DNA of 64,000 nucleotides from Methanomicrobiales archaeon HGW-Methanomicrobiales-1 (GCA_002839675.1 PGYM01000001.1:424683-488682); one strand, 5' to 3'; numbered from the stretch's first letter, positions 41,710-50,971 are shown. Notes: generated from the sequence alone by a model not told the origin. Translations and numbers: made by a program.

Positions 41710-42927
41710 GTGTTAGCGGCTGTCTTTCTCCTGATTGCAGTCAGGCAGGTGGGCCGGTTCACGTTAAAGATCTGGCAGATCATGCTCGGCGGAGCAGTGG
41801 CCGTCCTGGTCACCGGTCAGATTGCACTACCCGATGCACTGCGTGCGATCAACCCCGATGTGATGCTCTTTTTATTCGGGATGTTTGTTGTCGGGGAAGC
41901 GCTCGTGGAGAGCGGGTATCTTGCCTCTATTGCCCACCGGTTTTTTTCCCCGGCAAAAAATCCCGATCAGCTGGTGCTCATGATCCTGTTTGGCATGGGG
42001 TTGCTATCAGCCCTCCTGATGAATGACACGCTGGCGATTATCGGGACTCCCCTTGTGCTCGCGCTTGCCACGCGGTTTAAGCTCTCACCTTCCCTGCTCC
42101 TTATCACGCTGGCAGTTGCGATCACCACCGGCAGCGTGATGAGCCCGATCGGAAATCCCCAGAACCTGCTGATTGCACAGGACAGCGGGATGACAACCGC
42201 ATTCGTGACCTTTGGTTCTTACCTGCTCATCCCGACCCTTATCAGTCTCCTCCTCGCGTTTGTGGTGCTGCGCCTTTTCTATAAGGAAGAGTTCTCGTTC
42301 CGGCCGGTTCCCGAAGATCCCATAACTCCCTGCGACCCGAGCGCGACGCTGCCGGTCCGGTGTTCGCTCGCAATCATCCTCCTGCTCGCTGCAACAAATA
42401 TTGCCGCATCGCTGCTGGGCGCCCGGATGATAATTACCCTGCCCCTGATTGCACTGGGAGCCGCGGCCCCGGTTCTCCTGCTCTCGGAACGGCGATGGAC
42501 CGTGCTCCGCGGGATTGACTGGGCAACCCTTGTTTTCTTTGCCGCGATGTTTGTCCTGATGGAGAGCGTCTGGCAGACCGGTTTTTTCCAGTCCTTTGTT
42601 GGCGGGGGCATGGTCTCTTCCGTGCCGATGATCCTCGGGACCAGTGTGCTGATCAGCCAGTTTATCTCCAATGTTCCCTTTGTTGCGCTCTTCCAGCCCA
42701 TGATCCTCCAGGCCGGTGGCGGTGCTACCGCCCGGCTCATGGCGCTTGCGGCCGGCAGCACCATTGCCGGGAACCTGACAATCCTTGGCGCTGCAAGCAA
42801 TGTCATCATCATCCAGAATGCCGAGAAGCAGGGCCGGACGATCTCCTTTATGGAGTTTGCAAAAGTGGGCATCCCCGTAACGATTCTCCAGCTTTTTGTG
42901 TACGGAATTTTTCTTTCGATACTCTGA
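41710..42927 (+). CDS. SLC13/ArsB/NhaD-type anion or ion permease
   Basis: 405 residues, 10-12 TM helices. Recognisable blocks are INPDVMLFLFGMFVVGEALVESGY, LMNDTLAIIGTPLVLALA and the hairpin GSVMSPIGNPQNLLIA, the substrate-binding signature of the ion transporter superfamily, repeated as FISNVPFVALFQPM and AGSTIAGNLTILGAASNVIIIQNAE in the second half. The substrate could be arsenite, sulfate or a dicarboxylate, or sodium; sequence alone does not decide. The start is a GTG at 41710; no ATG is available in frame after the stop at 41680. No arsR or arsenate gene is close. Confidence 0.85.
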   Translation: MLAAVFLLIAVRQVGRFTLKIWQIMLGGAVAVLVTGQIALPDALRAINPDVMLFLFGMFVVGEALVESGYLASIAHRFFSPAKNPDQLVLMILFGMGLLSALLMNDTLAIIGTPLVLALATRFKLSPSLLLITLAVAITTGSVMSPIGNPQNLLIAQDSGMTTAFVTFGSYLLIPTLISLLLAFVVLRLFYKEEFSFRPVPEDPITPCDPSATLPVRCSLAIILLLAATNIAASLLGARMIITLPLIALGAAAPVLLLSERRWTVLRGIDWATLVFFAAMFVLMESVWQTGFFQSFVGGGMVSSVPMILGTSVLISQFISNVPFVALFQPMILQAGGGATARLMALAAGSTIAGNLTILGAASNVIIIQNAEKQGRTISFMEFAKVGIPVTILQLFVYGIFLSIL

Positions 42928-43196
42928 TACGGACCCGGGTTTTTGCGGTTGATCCGGAAAAAGGGGATTGAGCTGAATCTCCCGGGTTCACCTGCCGGAA
43001 AAAATTTACTGTTGGGTGTTCAGAAATTTTTTTTAGAAACGGTAAGTCTCTTTCCTGCAGGAAAATGAATAAAATCGAATCCGTTCCTTCCCGCTTGAAC
43101 GAGCCGGATTAATTCCCAGACTTTTAAAAAATATTCCGGAGTGCAGAGAAATCTTTTAAGATTCCGCCAGCGAAAGAGAACAACGGACAAAACGGT

Positions 43197-43439
43197 ATGA
43201 ATGTGACCATCGACCGCATGGGATGCGTGATTTGCGGAGCGTGCTGGAATACCTGCCCGGATCTCTTCGAGCAGAATCCCTGCGATACTTTCGCGCAGAT
43301 CGCAGAACCGTTCCGGTTCTGTGGCGATCGGGCTGAAGGAACTGTTCCGGAAGATCAGGTCGCGTGTGCATGGGAAGTGGTGAATCTCTGCCCGGTCGGG
43401 ATCATCGCCATCACCCCGGACGAATCAGAGGAAAGGTAA
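43197..43439 (+). CDS. Ferredoxin, one [4Fe-4S]-type cluster
   Basis: 80 residues. Cys10, Cys13, Cys16 and Cys20 (CVICGACWNTCP) and a distal CP (NLCPVGII) give the ligands of one low-potential [4Fe-4S] cluster; extra Cys residues in the middle (NPCDTF, FRFCGDR, VACAW) are unusual for an 80-residue ferredoxin and may bind more metal or form a disulfide. It lies 42 nt before the cupin gene, suggesting joint transcription. Confidence 0.85.
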   Translation: MNVTIDRMGCVICGACWNTCPDLFEQNPCDTFAQIAEPFRFCGDRAEGTVPEDQVACAWEVVNLCPVGIIAITPDESEER

Positions 43440-43480
43440 ATCCCCGGAATTATTCGCAAACGAAACAGGAGAAAGATATC

Positions 43481-43816
43481 ATGCAGGATGCTGAGCGGGA
43501 AGAACTCAAAGGAAAAGTGCTGGCAATCAATGACCTGATCGCGTACCAGACTGGTACGGTTGCAAGCCGGATGATCGTGTTCAAAAAAGCGGGGAATCTG
43601 ACGATATTCTCCTTCGATGAAGGGGAAGGATTGTCAGAGCATAGTGCCCCTTTCGATGCCATCCTCCAGGTTACTGAGGGAGAAGCCGAAGTGCAGATTG
43701 CCGGTGCGCCTTTCACTGTGCATACGGGTGAACTGATCATTCTCCCGGCAAATATCCCCCACGCGGTTTTTGCAAAGAAACCGTTCAAGATGATGCTTAC
43801 GATGATCCGGGAATGA
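43481..43816 (+). CDS. Cupin-domain protein A
   Basis: 111 residues, starting at ATG 43481 with AGGAGAAAG 8 nt before. A single conserved beta-barrel cupin: motif 1 is SEHSAPFDAILQVTEGEAEV, with His53-type ligands, and motif 2 is HTGELIILPANIPHAV. The metal ligands His, Glu and His are in place. It has the same length and 60-70 % visible identity to the cupin at 44685. Function is probably binding of a metal and small anion; no enzyme can be named. Confidence 0.85.
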   Translation: MQDAEREELKGKVLAINDLIAYQTGTVASRMIVFKKAGNLTIFSFDEGEGLSEHSAPFDAILQVTEGEAEVQIAGAPFTVHTGELIILPANIPHAVFAKKPFKMMLTMIRE

Positions 43817-44251
43817 AGATCCGCATCAGCCAGTGTCCCTCAAATCTCCTGTTCCGGGCTCATTTTAACCCCGGATTGCCGGAACCGGACGGTAGAGGAC
43901 CGGCCAGTTCGGGGCATTTTCCTTCACTATTTTGACAATTCGTAATATTCCGTTCCTGATTGCCAAACGGACGCTTTTGCCTGGAGGAAAACCGGCCAGT
44001 CTGGAGCTGTTTGGATTGACGATCTCAGGTCCCTGCGATGGGCTGGATGGTCAGGACAAATCGCAGGAAATCACCCTGCAAAAAACCGCCCGCATTCGCG
44101 TCCGGTTGGCCGATCCCTCCTATCCCTATGATCAGGCTGTTCGGTGAGTGGCAGGAACAGATCCCGGAACCCGGTTTTAGGGTTGGAAAATTCTGCCGGG
44201 CCGCCCGCGTGGGGGAGGTGGAAGAGATCGAGCCGGGTAACGAGGGTCGGA

Positions 44252-44412
44252 GGGGGTCGCATGGGTACACGTGCCCGGCCCGGATTCAGCCCGGGCCGCT
44301 GTATACAAACTCTCATTTCCTCCATATTTACGTCAGGAATACGATCTCAAATGATCGCCCGTAGCCGCATGAAGCCCGGGGGGAAAAAACAAGATGTACC
44401 CATGCGACCCCC
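44252..44412. repeat. 161-bp element with perfect 18-bp terminal inverted repeats
   Basis: gggggtcgcatgggtaca at 44252-44269 recurs exactly as its reverse complement (tgtacccatgcgaccccc) at 44395-44412, leaving 125 nt between. The size and inverted ends are reminiscent of a MITE. No target-site duplication stands out, as G- and C-runs flank both ends. The interior has no significant ORF. Confidence 0.7.
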
Positions 44413-44494
44413 CTCCCCCCTCTCCGGATTTTTCCGGATTTTTGCATTTTTAGCGAGGTGAAGTTGTGCTTGTAGAGGGATTTGGATGATGGGG

Positions 44495-44559
44495 GGGGGT
44501 CGCGTGGGTACAAAATAGTAATGGGGGTCGCGTGGGTACAAAATAGTAATGGGGGTCGG
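44495..44559 (+). repeat. Tandem 28-bp repeat, GGGGGTCGCGTGGGTACA core
   Basis: Two perfect head-to-tail copies of a 28-bp unit (gggggtcgcgtgggtaca followed by aaaatagtaat minus one a) at 44495-44522 and 44523-44550, and a third partial copy (gggggtcgg) to 44559. The core differs from the inverted repeat at 44252 only by A to G (GCATGG to GCGTGG). The same core is at the left window edge. Confidence 0.75.
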
Positions 44560-44684
44560 GCAGTCTGCTTTGAGTGTGGTCGGCCCCGGTTTTTTTTAAG
44601 CGGAGGGATTTCCGTGATTCTCCGGACAGGAATACCGGATATTTTAAAAACCTCTACCCTCTATTATCATTTATCTGATATTCC

Positions 44685-45053
44685 ATGGTCGAGTACGAGC
44701 CCCCGAAACACGAAGACAAACCGGATAAGAAACGCGAAGATCTCAAAGGGAAAGTGATCAGTCTCAAGGATCTGGTCAACTATGCGGACGGAACGGTCGC
44801 CAGCCGGATGGTCATCTCGCGGAAAGCGGGCAATATCACGATCTTCTCGTTTGATGAGAACGAAGGACTCTCTGAGCACACGGCTCCCTTCGATGCGCTG
44901 GTTACGATCCTTGAAGGAGAATGCGAAGTCTGGGTTGCTGGGCAGACATTCCCGATGAAAACGGGAGAGACGATTATTTTTCCGGCAAATGTCCCGCATG
45001 CCCTGTCAGCCATCACGAAATTCAAGATGAGCCTGACAATGATCAAGGAATGA
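44685..45053 (+). CDS. Cupin-domain protein B
   Basis: 122 residues, a paralogue of the 43481 cupin with a longer charged N-terminus (EYEPPKHEDKPDKKRED). The shared core includes LKGKV, DGTVASRMVI, NITIFSFDENEGLSEHTAPFDA and the second metal motif KTGETIIFPANVPHAL. It starts 4 nt before the small Cys gene that follows, so translation is coupled. The duplication and insertion of repeats between the two copies may be one event. Confidence 0.85.
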   Translation: MVEYEPPKHEDKPDKKREDLKGKVISLKDLVNYADGTVASRMVISRKAGNITIFSFDENEGLSEHTAPFDALVTILEGECEVWVAGQTFPMKTGETIIFPANVPHALSAITKFKMSLTMIKE

Positions 45054-45057
45054 GTAC

Positions 45058-45342
45058 ATGTCCGGCGATGACAAGGATGGCAACTACTGCTCGATCTGCG
45101 GGGGGATACCGCCCGATAAGATTACAACCAAACGGGTGCTTATTGACGGGAAAGAGACCGGTATCGATCACCTGGACTTTATTTTTGACGAAGTAAAAAA
45201 ACTCCGGCTGGATAACAATTCAGTAATTTCTGATGAGATTCTCAAACGGGTAAAGGTCTTTAATTACGTGCCCACAAAAAAGACGGCAGAATATGCCGAT
45301 GCCCTTCTCGCTGAATACCGGAAAAATTTAATCAACTCGTAA
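45058..45342 (+). CDS. CxxCG small protein of unknown function
   Basis: 94 residues. It begins with CSICGG (residues 11-16, only two Cys in the protein) and continues with DKITTKRVLIDGKETGIDHLDFIFDEVKKL and ILKRVKVFNYVPTKKTAEYADALLAEYR. I recall similar short archaeal proteins with KRVxIDGKETGID but no assigned function. The CxxC could be redox-active or hold a metal with a partner protein. It is translated 4 nt after cupin B. Confidence 0.7.
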   Translation: MSGDDKDGNYCSICGGIPPDKITTKRVLIDGKETGIDHLDFIFDEVKKLRLDNNSVISDEILKRVKVFNYVPTKKTAEYADALLAEYRKNLINS

Positions 45343-45428
45343 CCGCACTCAAGGTAATTTTTTTAGATCATAATTCGACGCTTTGACGCAATTTTAAAAA
45401 GAACCGGGCACAGATACGGTACCAGCAC

Positions 45429-46352
45429 ATGGACATCCTTTCAATCGTTCTCATCATTGCCGGGCTCTGCCTGTTCGAGACTATCACCAGCATCGACAAT
45501 GCCATCATCAATGCCGAAGTCCTCTCCACTATGGGAGAGCGGGCCCGGAAATGGTTTTTGCTCTGGGGCCTGATCTTTGCCGTCTTTGCCGTCCGGGGCC
45601 TGCTGCCCTGGCTGATCGTCTGGCTGTCCACCCCGTCTCTTGGCCCCATCGGTGCCCTGACGGCCACCTTCTCTTCCGACCCGCTCGTGATTGCGGCCAT
45701 CGAGCATTCCGCTCCCATCCTCCTGATGGGCGGGGGGGTGTTTCTGATCTTCCTCTTCTTCCACTGGCTGTTTTTGGAAGAGAAGAACTTCGGCCTGCGG
45801 GGTGAGCGCTACATTGCCAAAAAAGGAGTCTGGTTCTTTGCAATCGTCTCGGTCCTGCTCGCGGCAATCGTCTGGTTCGCGCTTGCAAAAAGCCCGATGA
45901 TGGCGTTTGGGGCGGTCATCGGGTCAACCGCATTTTTCATTGTCCACGGTTTCCGCCAGAATGCTGAAGCCGCAGAGAAGAAGATGCTGCACGGCGACAT
46001 GTCCGATTTGAGCAAGATCTTTTACCTTGAGGTTATTGATGCGACATTTTCCATCGATGGCGTAGTCGGGGCATTTGCGTTTACCATGGCTGTTCCGCTG
46101 ATCATCATTGGAAACGGGCTCGGTGCCTTCGTGGTCCGGGAACTGACCGTTCGCAACGTGGATAAGATCAAGCGATATCCCTACCTGAAAAACGGCGCAA
46201 TGTACTCCATCCTTGTCCTCGGCTGCATCATGATCCTTGACAGCTTCGGTCTTCCCATCCCCTTCTGGGTCTCTCCCCTCCTCACGTTCGGCATCGTTGG
46301 CTGGTTCTTAGTAAAATCCATCAGGGCAATGCCGCAGCCGGAAGCGCACTGA
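45429..46352 (+). CDS. DUF475/TerC-like integral membrane protein
   Basis: 307 residues with about 8-9 TM helices. The start LFETITSIDNAIINAEVLSTM and the later IFYLEVIDATFSIDGVVGAFAFTM repeat the TerC family SxDN/D motif, with the Asp residues that are thought to handle a metal in the membrane. Long loops with EEKNFGLRGERYIAKKGV are typical of DUF475. TerC proteins have been tied to tellurite resistance and manganese export in bacteria; the archaeal substrate is unknown. Confidence 0.88.
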   Translation: MDILSIVLIIAGLCLFETITSIDNAIINAEVLSTMGERARKWFLLWGLIFAVFAVRGLLPWLIVWLSTPSLGPIGALTATFSSDPLVIAAIEHSAPILLMGGGVFLIFLFFHWLFLEEKNFGLRGERYIAKKGVWFFAIVSVLLAAIVWFALAKSPMMAFGAVIGSTAFFIVHGFRQNAEAAEKKMLHGDMSDLSKIFYLEVIDATFSIDGVVGAFAFTMAVPLIIIGNGLGAFVVRELTVRNVDKIKRYPYLKNGAMYSILVLGCIMILDSFGLPIPFWVSPLLTFGIVGWFLVKSIRAMPQPEAH

Positions 46353-46416
46353 TTCTTTTTTTCGGGCAGAGCGATCCCGCTCTACGAGATTCGGATTCTT
46401 TTGACACATTCAGAAG

Positions 46417-46426
46417 AAATATATGG
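46417..46426 (+). promoter_or_regulatory. TATA box for copA
   Basis: aaatatatgg lies 61-70 nt before the copA ATG, implying a leader of about 35-40 nt. No copper-responsive operator can be named from sequence. Confidence 0.4.
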
Positions 46427-46486
46427 CTGTAACGGGAGAATACCGAACAACAGGATTTTTGCGAGTAATCGCGAGTGGATGAAATC

Positions 46487-48919
46487 ATGGCAGAACCGGA
46501 GAAGAAGAAGGCCGAGATAAAAATTACGGGGATGACCTGCGCAACCTGTGCGGTGAATATTGAAGAGTCGTTGACCGGGTTGAAGGATGTATCAAAAGCA
46601 GAAGTAAATTTTGGCACCGACACTGCCCACGTGGAATACGACCCGGCCAAAGTTTCGCTTGCTGCGCTCGAAAATGCGGTGAAAGCGGTCGGGTACAATG
46701 TCGTGAACCGCCAGGTCACGATCAAAGTCGGCGGCATGATGTGTGCTACCTGTGTCGAGACGATCGAGACTTCCTTAAAGGAACTCCCCGGCATTGTCAC
46801 GGCAACGGTAAACCTTGGCACAGAAAAAGCCTATATCACCTATAACCCCTCCCTGACCAGCATCGACGACATGAAAAAAGCGATCGAAGATGCGGGATAC
46901 CAGTATCTCGGGATCTCCGGGGAAGTGAGCGAGGAGGCAGAGAAGATTGCCCGGGACAAGGACCTGCACGACAAGTTTGTCCGGTTCATGGTTGGGTTTG
47001 CAGTCAGCATCCCGCTCATGCTGGCGATGTGGCTCCCGCTCCCCATCTCCATGCAGCAGCTCGGGTACGTGATGCTCGTCATCTCAACACCGGTCTTTGC
47101 CTTTGTTGCCTACCCGATATTCCGGGCTGCTTGGATCTCGCTCTCGCACCGCATGCTCTCCATGGACGTGATGTACGCGATGGGCACCGGTGTTGCGTTC
47201 GTTTCGAGTGTCATGGGCACGTTTGGCATCGTGCTCACGCACGAATTCATGTTTTATGATACGGCGATCATGCTGGCGGCCTTCCTCATGCTCGGGCGGT
47301 ACCTGGAAGGTCGGGCAAAAGGCCGGACCTCAGAAGCGATAAAGAAACTTGCCGGCCTCCGGGTCAAAACCGCGATCGTGATCCGCGACGGGCAGGAGCA
47401 GGAGATGGCGGTCGAGGATGTGGTTGTCGGCGACCAGGTCATTGTGAAGCCCGGCGCCAAAGTGCCGGTCGATGGCGAGGTCGTGGCCGGTGAAAGCTAT
47501 GTCAACGAAGCCATGATCACCGGAGAACCAGTCCCGCCTCTCAAGACTGCGGGCAGTCACGTGGTGGGCGGGACCCTGAACACCAACAGCGTGCTGACCG
47601 TCCGGGCAACAAAAGTGGGCAAGGAGACCATGCTTGCCCAGATCATCCAGATGGTGGAGGATGCACAAGGGTCCAAACCGCCGGTCCAGCGGATCGCTGA
47701 TGTGGCGGTAACGTACTTCATTCCGGTTGTGCTTCTGGTTGCAGCATTCACCTTTGTGGTGTGGTTCTTCCTGCTGGGATCAACGCTCCTGTTTGCGCTC
47801 ACGGCACTCATCTCGATCCTGGTCGTTGCCTGTCCCTGTGCACTCGGGCTTGCGACCCCGACTGCGGTCACGGTGGGTGTTGGCCGGGGGGCACAGCTCG
47901 GTATCCTGATCCGGAACGGGGAAGCGCTCGAAGTTGCTGAAAAGGTGACAACGGTCATCTTTGACAAGACCGGGACTTTGACCAAAGGAAAACCGGAGGT
48001 AACGGATCTCGTACCCGTTGGCATTTCTGAAGAAACGCTCCTGTCCTTTGCCGCCAGTGTCGAAAAGAACTCGCAGCATCCGCTTGCACAGGCAGTGGTG
48101 AGAATGGCGGAAAGCCGGGCGGTGACGATTGAACCGGCAGAACAGTTCGATACGTTTGGCGGGAGAGGTGTTGCTGCCACGGTCCTTTCTGAAACCGTGC
48201 TTGTCGGAAACCGGGCATTCCTTGAGGAAAAAATGGTCAGCATTCCGGAAGGGTTCGATGAACGCATATCCGCGCTCGAACTGGAAGGCAAGACCGCAGT
48301 GCTTGTTGCTGCCGGTGGCCAGATGGCCGGTGTAATTGCAATCGCTGATACCATCAAGGATACAACCCGGGATGCCATAACAGAGTTTAAAAAAATGGGG
48401 GTCCGGATCGTCATGATCACGGGCGACAACAAGCGGACAGCCGATGCGATTGCCCGCCAGATTGGCATCGACCGGGTAATCGCCGAGGTGTTGCCGCAGG
48501 ATAAAGAGGCTGAAGTAAAAAAACTCCAGGCACAGGGTGAGGTGGTTGCGTTTGTCGGCGATGGCATCAACGATGCACCCGCACTTGCCCAGGCCGATGT
48601 CGGCATTGCAATTGGCAGTGGCACCGATGTCGCCATCGAGAGCGGCGATATCGTCCTGATGAAAGACGATCTGCTCGATGCGGTAGCTGCAGTCCAGTTA
48701 TCGAAAAAAGTCATGGGCAGGATCAAGGGCAACATCTTCTGGGCGTTTGCATACAATGCAGCGCTCATTCCCGTTGCCGCAGGGGTGCTCTACCCGTCGT
48801 TTGGCATTATGTTCCGGCCCGAGCTGGCGGCTCTTGCCATGGCAGCAAGTTCCGTAACGGTAGTCACGCTCTCGCTCCTGCTCACAAAGTATATACCTGA
48901 CGCCAAGAAAGGGAGATAA
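46487..48919 (+). CDS. copA: Copper-translocating P1B-type ATPase
   Basis: 810 residues from ATG 46487, chosen over GTG 46475 because GGATGA just upstream is its ribosome binding site. Two HMA domains hold GMTCATC (Cys18, Cys21) and GMMCATC (Cys86, Cys89). The CPC ion site is Cys449-Pro-Cys451 in VVACPCALGLATPTAV. The phosphorylated Asp493 is in DKTGTLTKG, and GDGINDAPALAQADVGIAIG is the hinge motif. Eight TM helices as in Cu+ exporters. It removes Cu+ from the cytoplasm. The YHS protein gene follows within 15 bp. Confidence 0.96.
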   Translation: MAEPEKKKAEIKITGMTCATCAVNIEESLTGLKDVSKAEVNFGTDTAHVEYDPAKVSLAALENAVKAVGYNVVNRQVTIKVGGMMCATCVETIETSLKELPGIVTATVNLGTEKAYITYNPSLTSIDDMKKAIEDAGYQYLGISGEVSEEAEKIARDKDLHDKFVRFMVGFAVSIPLMLAMWLPLPISMQQLGYVMLVISTPVFAFVAYPIFRAAWISLSHRMLSMDVMYAMGTGVAFVSSVMGTFGIVLTHEFMFYDTAIMLAAFLMLGRYLEGRAKGRTSEAIKKLAGLRVKTAIVIRDGQEQEMAVEDVVVGDQVIVKPGAKVPVDGEVVAGESYVNEAMITGEPVPPLKTAGSHVVGGTLNTNSVLTVRATKVGKETMLAQIIQMVEDAQGSKPPVQRIADVAVTYFIPVVLLVAAFTFVVWFFLLGSTLLFALTALISILVVACPCALGLATPTAVTVGVGRGAQLGILIRNGEALEVAEKVTTVIFDKTGTLTKGKPEVTDLVPVGISEETLLSFAASVEKNSQHPLAQAVVRMAESRAVTIEPAEQFDTFGGRGVAATVLSETVLVGNRAFLEEKMVSIPEGFDERISALELEGKTAVLVAAGGQMAGVIAIADTIKDTTRDAITEFKKMGVRIVMITGDNKRTADAIARQIGIDRVIAEVLPQDKEAEVKKLQAQGEVVAFVGDGINDAPALAQADVGIAIGSGTDVAIESGDIVLMKDDLLDAVAAVQLSKKVMGRIKGNIFWAFAYNAALIPVAAGVLYPSFGIMFRPELAALAMAASSVTVVTLSLLLTKYIPDAKKGR

Positions 48920-48934
48920 CTGAGGTGTTGTAGA

Positions 48935-49075
48935 ATGGCAATCGATCCTATCTGTAAGATGACGGTTGATGAGAAGACTGCAAAGTTCACCAGCGAATTC
49001 AAAGGGAAGAAATATTATTTCTGTGCACCGGGATGCAAGAAGAAGTTCGATGCAACCCCGGAAAAGTACGCGTGA
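48935..49075 (+). CDS. YHS-domain protein, copper-linked
   Basis: 46 residues, too short for most gene callers. It reads MAIDPICKMTVDEKTAKFTSE, then GKKYYFCAPGCKKKFDATPEKY. The C-x-M and CxxxC spacing are those of YHS domains found as metal handlers at the end of copA genes. It starts 15 nt after copA and is probably cotranscribed, as a small Cu+-binding helper; this is inferred. Confidence 0.92.
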   Translation: MAIDPICKMTVDEKTAKFTSEFKGKKYYFCAPGCKKKFDATPEKYA

Positions 49076-49220
49076 AAAACCAGGCATACATTCGCCTTCA
49101 GCTAATCGCTTCAAATCTTTCTTTTTTTACAAAATCCAGAGAATATTGATATAGAAACAGTCGATAACGTCTGTTCAGCTTATTGTTCAATAGTCAGTAA
49201 ATCCAGAAAAAAGGCGAAAT

Positions 49221-49823
49221 ATGTCGTTTTTCATTATCAATCCTGAACTCTATGCATGGATCATTCTCCCTCTCCTGATCTTTATCGCCCGTGTTGGTGA
49301 TGTGAGCATGGAGACCATCCGGGTCATCTACATCTCCCGGGGGATCAAGTATCTCGCTCCGATCATCGCTTTCTTTGAAATTATTATCTGGCTGCTTGCC
49401 ATGGAAGTGGTGATGAGTGACCTGACCAATATTGCAAATTTCTTTGCGTTTGCATTCGGGTTTGCTACGGGAACGTATGTAGGTCTCGTGATTGAGGAGA
49501 AGTTATCCATCGGCATGGTTATCCTGCGCATTGTCACGACTGAAGAATCCAATGAAGAGATTGCATCGTTTCTCCGGTCAGAAAATTTTGGCGTCACCAG
49601 CCTCGATGCCAAAGGTGCACGGGGCAATGTCAAACTAATCCTCACGCTGGTCAATCGTACTGACCTGCCCCGGATAACAGAATACCTCCGGACAAATACT
49701 CCCCACTCATTTTTTTCCATCGAGGATATCCGGTACGCAAACGAAGGAGTATTCCGCCCGAAAAAATCCGGTGCCCTTTCCGGGTTCTTTCATGCAATTG
49801 TCAATACGGGAAAGAAAAAATAA
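49221..49823 (+). CDS. DUF2179/UPF0316 membrane protein
   Basis: 200 residues with three N-terminal TM segments (about residues 10-105) and a soluble C-terminal DUF2179 domain, which has a ferredoxin-like GlnB-type fold in solved family members. LIFIARVGDVSMETIRVIYISRGIKYLAP and GTYVGLVIEEKLSIGMVILRIV are typical. Such proteins often bind nucleotides or sense small signals; no partner gene is near. Start by ATG 49221. Confidence 0.87.
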   Translation: MSFFIINPELYAWIILPLLIFIARVGDVSMETIRVIYISRGIKYLAPIIAFFEIIIWLLAMEVVMSDLTNIANFFAFAFGFATGTYVGLVIEEKLSIGMVILRIVTTEESNEEIASFLRSENFGVTSLDAKGARGNVKLILTLVNRTDLPRITEYLRTNTPHSFFSIEDIRYANEGVFRPKKSGALSGFFHAIVNTGKKK

Positions 49824-49957
49824 TTTTTTTTAACAAGGGCACTGCCAAAATCCCGGCAGGTTAATATCCCCGCACGGATAAGTTAATTTCCACCGGCACC
49901 AAGTGAACTAACAGATGACCGCGTAGAAACGCAAAAAGTGACGTCTGGTATACACTC

Positions 49958-50971
49958 ATGAAAACTGATATGCCCTTATCAAAACCCATTCGCCGTTTTA
50001 TCAATACTACCGAGGAACTTCTTGATACCGAGATATCGCTGCTCCGCCAGCCGGATGCAGAGCCGGGCGGTACACTCGTTGATGTCTATTCCTACGAGAT
50101 TGACCGGAATGTCATTATTTTTCCTGCGCAATATGTCGGGCTCTTAAAGGATTTTATCATTGCAAAACACTGCACTCACCTGATGATCAAAGGAGCGGCA
50201 GCAAAAAAAGGAACCTATCATGTCTGTTCCTATACCGGGGATTCTGTCTATCGGGGAATGCGCCAGATCTACCTCGATGCGTTAAAGGATGAGGCCGGTA
50301 AGAAGAACAAACTCCCCGTCCAGAAACTCATCCAGATGCTGTTCCTCCTCTACTCTCACTTTAACGAGGACATCAATGAGCTTCCCTGGAACGCGATCAT
50401 TAATGCCAGTGTGTATCACCGCATGTCCAAGATACGCAAGACACAGCTCTACAATGTCATGAAAGAGAGCAAGAACGATATGGATGAGATGATCGATCAG
50501 GAGGAGATCATTCCCCGCCGGTACTTTGTTTTGAACAAGGCCATGTTTTATGCCCGGGACATGTTTCTTGCAAAAACCCTTCCTGCCGATGAATTGATGC
50601 CCGTTCTCAACATTCCCCAGATGAAAAAATTCAATCACCTTGAGGTCAAGGAGATGCTCACCACCCGGTGGACCCACACTGCCTGGTACCAGTCGAAGGT
50701 TTTTGGGGACAATATGCTTGAGATTATGGAAAAGCCTCTCTCCCTGGTCAACTGGAATGCAGATCCGACGCTCGATTATTATTATGATCTCTATAAAGTA
50801 GGGGTCAACCTTTCCGATCGTCTTCTCTCGTATATGACCATGAAGGACTGGTACGTCTGGGAATCTCCCCAGCACCTGCTCGAGGCCCATGAAAACAAAG
50901 GGCTGTATGAAAAGGATGCGGTGAAAAAAATATTCGGGGATCTGGTAACCGATACGTGGGGGGGTTCATGA
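49958..50971 (+). CDS. Conserved protein of unknown function, coupled to a TPR protein
   Basis: 337 residues, soluble and mostly helical. The first 115 residues (EEISLLRQPDAEPGGTLVDVYSYEIDRNVIIFPAQYV) have strands, the rest is helical with many Tyr/Phe residues (YDLYKVGVNLSDRLLSYMTMKDWYVWESPQHLL). I do not recognise the family. The stop codon overlaps the start of the TPR gene by 4 nt (ATGA, 50968-50971), so the two proteins are probably made and used together. Confidence 0.65.
   Translation: MKTDMPLSKPIRRFINTTEELLDTEISLLRQPDAEPGGTLVDVYSYEIDRNVIIFPAQYVGLLKDFIIAKHCTHLMIKGAAAKKGTYHVCSYTGDSVYRGMRQIYLDALKDEAGKKNKLPVQKLIQMLFLLYSHFNEDINELPWNAIINASVYHRMSKIRKTQLYNVMKESKNDMDEMIDQEEIIPRRYFVLNKAMFYARDMFLAKTLPADELMPVLNIPQMKKFNHLEVKEMLTTRWTHTAWYQSKVFGDNMLEIMEKPLSLVNWNADPTLDYYYDLYKVGVNLSDRLLSYMTMKDWYVWESPQHLLEAHENKGLYEKDAVKKIFGDLVTDTWGGS

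Larger units (their letters stand above)
43817..44684. other. 0.87-kb repeat-rich interval between the two cupin genes
   Basis: No supported gene. It holds the 18-bp inverted repeat (44252-44412) and a 28-bp tandem repeat (44495-44559), described separately. Frames seen here are short and follow the repeat sequence, so I do not call them. Confidence 0.6.

Noticed and set aside
41679-42026. 115-residue frame at the start of the permease
   Set aside because: Runs in another frame of the permease gene, whose TM helices and GNPQN motif are clear.
44144-44541. Short frames over the repeats, with peptides such as MYPRDP and GVAWVQ
   Set aside because: The peptide strings come from the GGGGGTCGCRTGGGTACA repeat and change with its frame, so they are not evidence of a gene.
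47557-48768. 403-residue open frame antisense to copA
   Set aside because: Ser/Thr/Pro-rich shadow of the clear P-type ATPase gene, with no ribosome binding site or domain.
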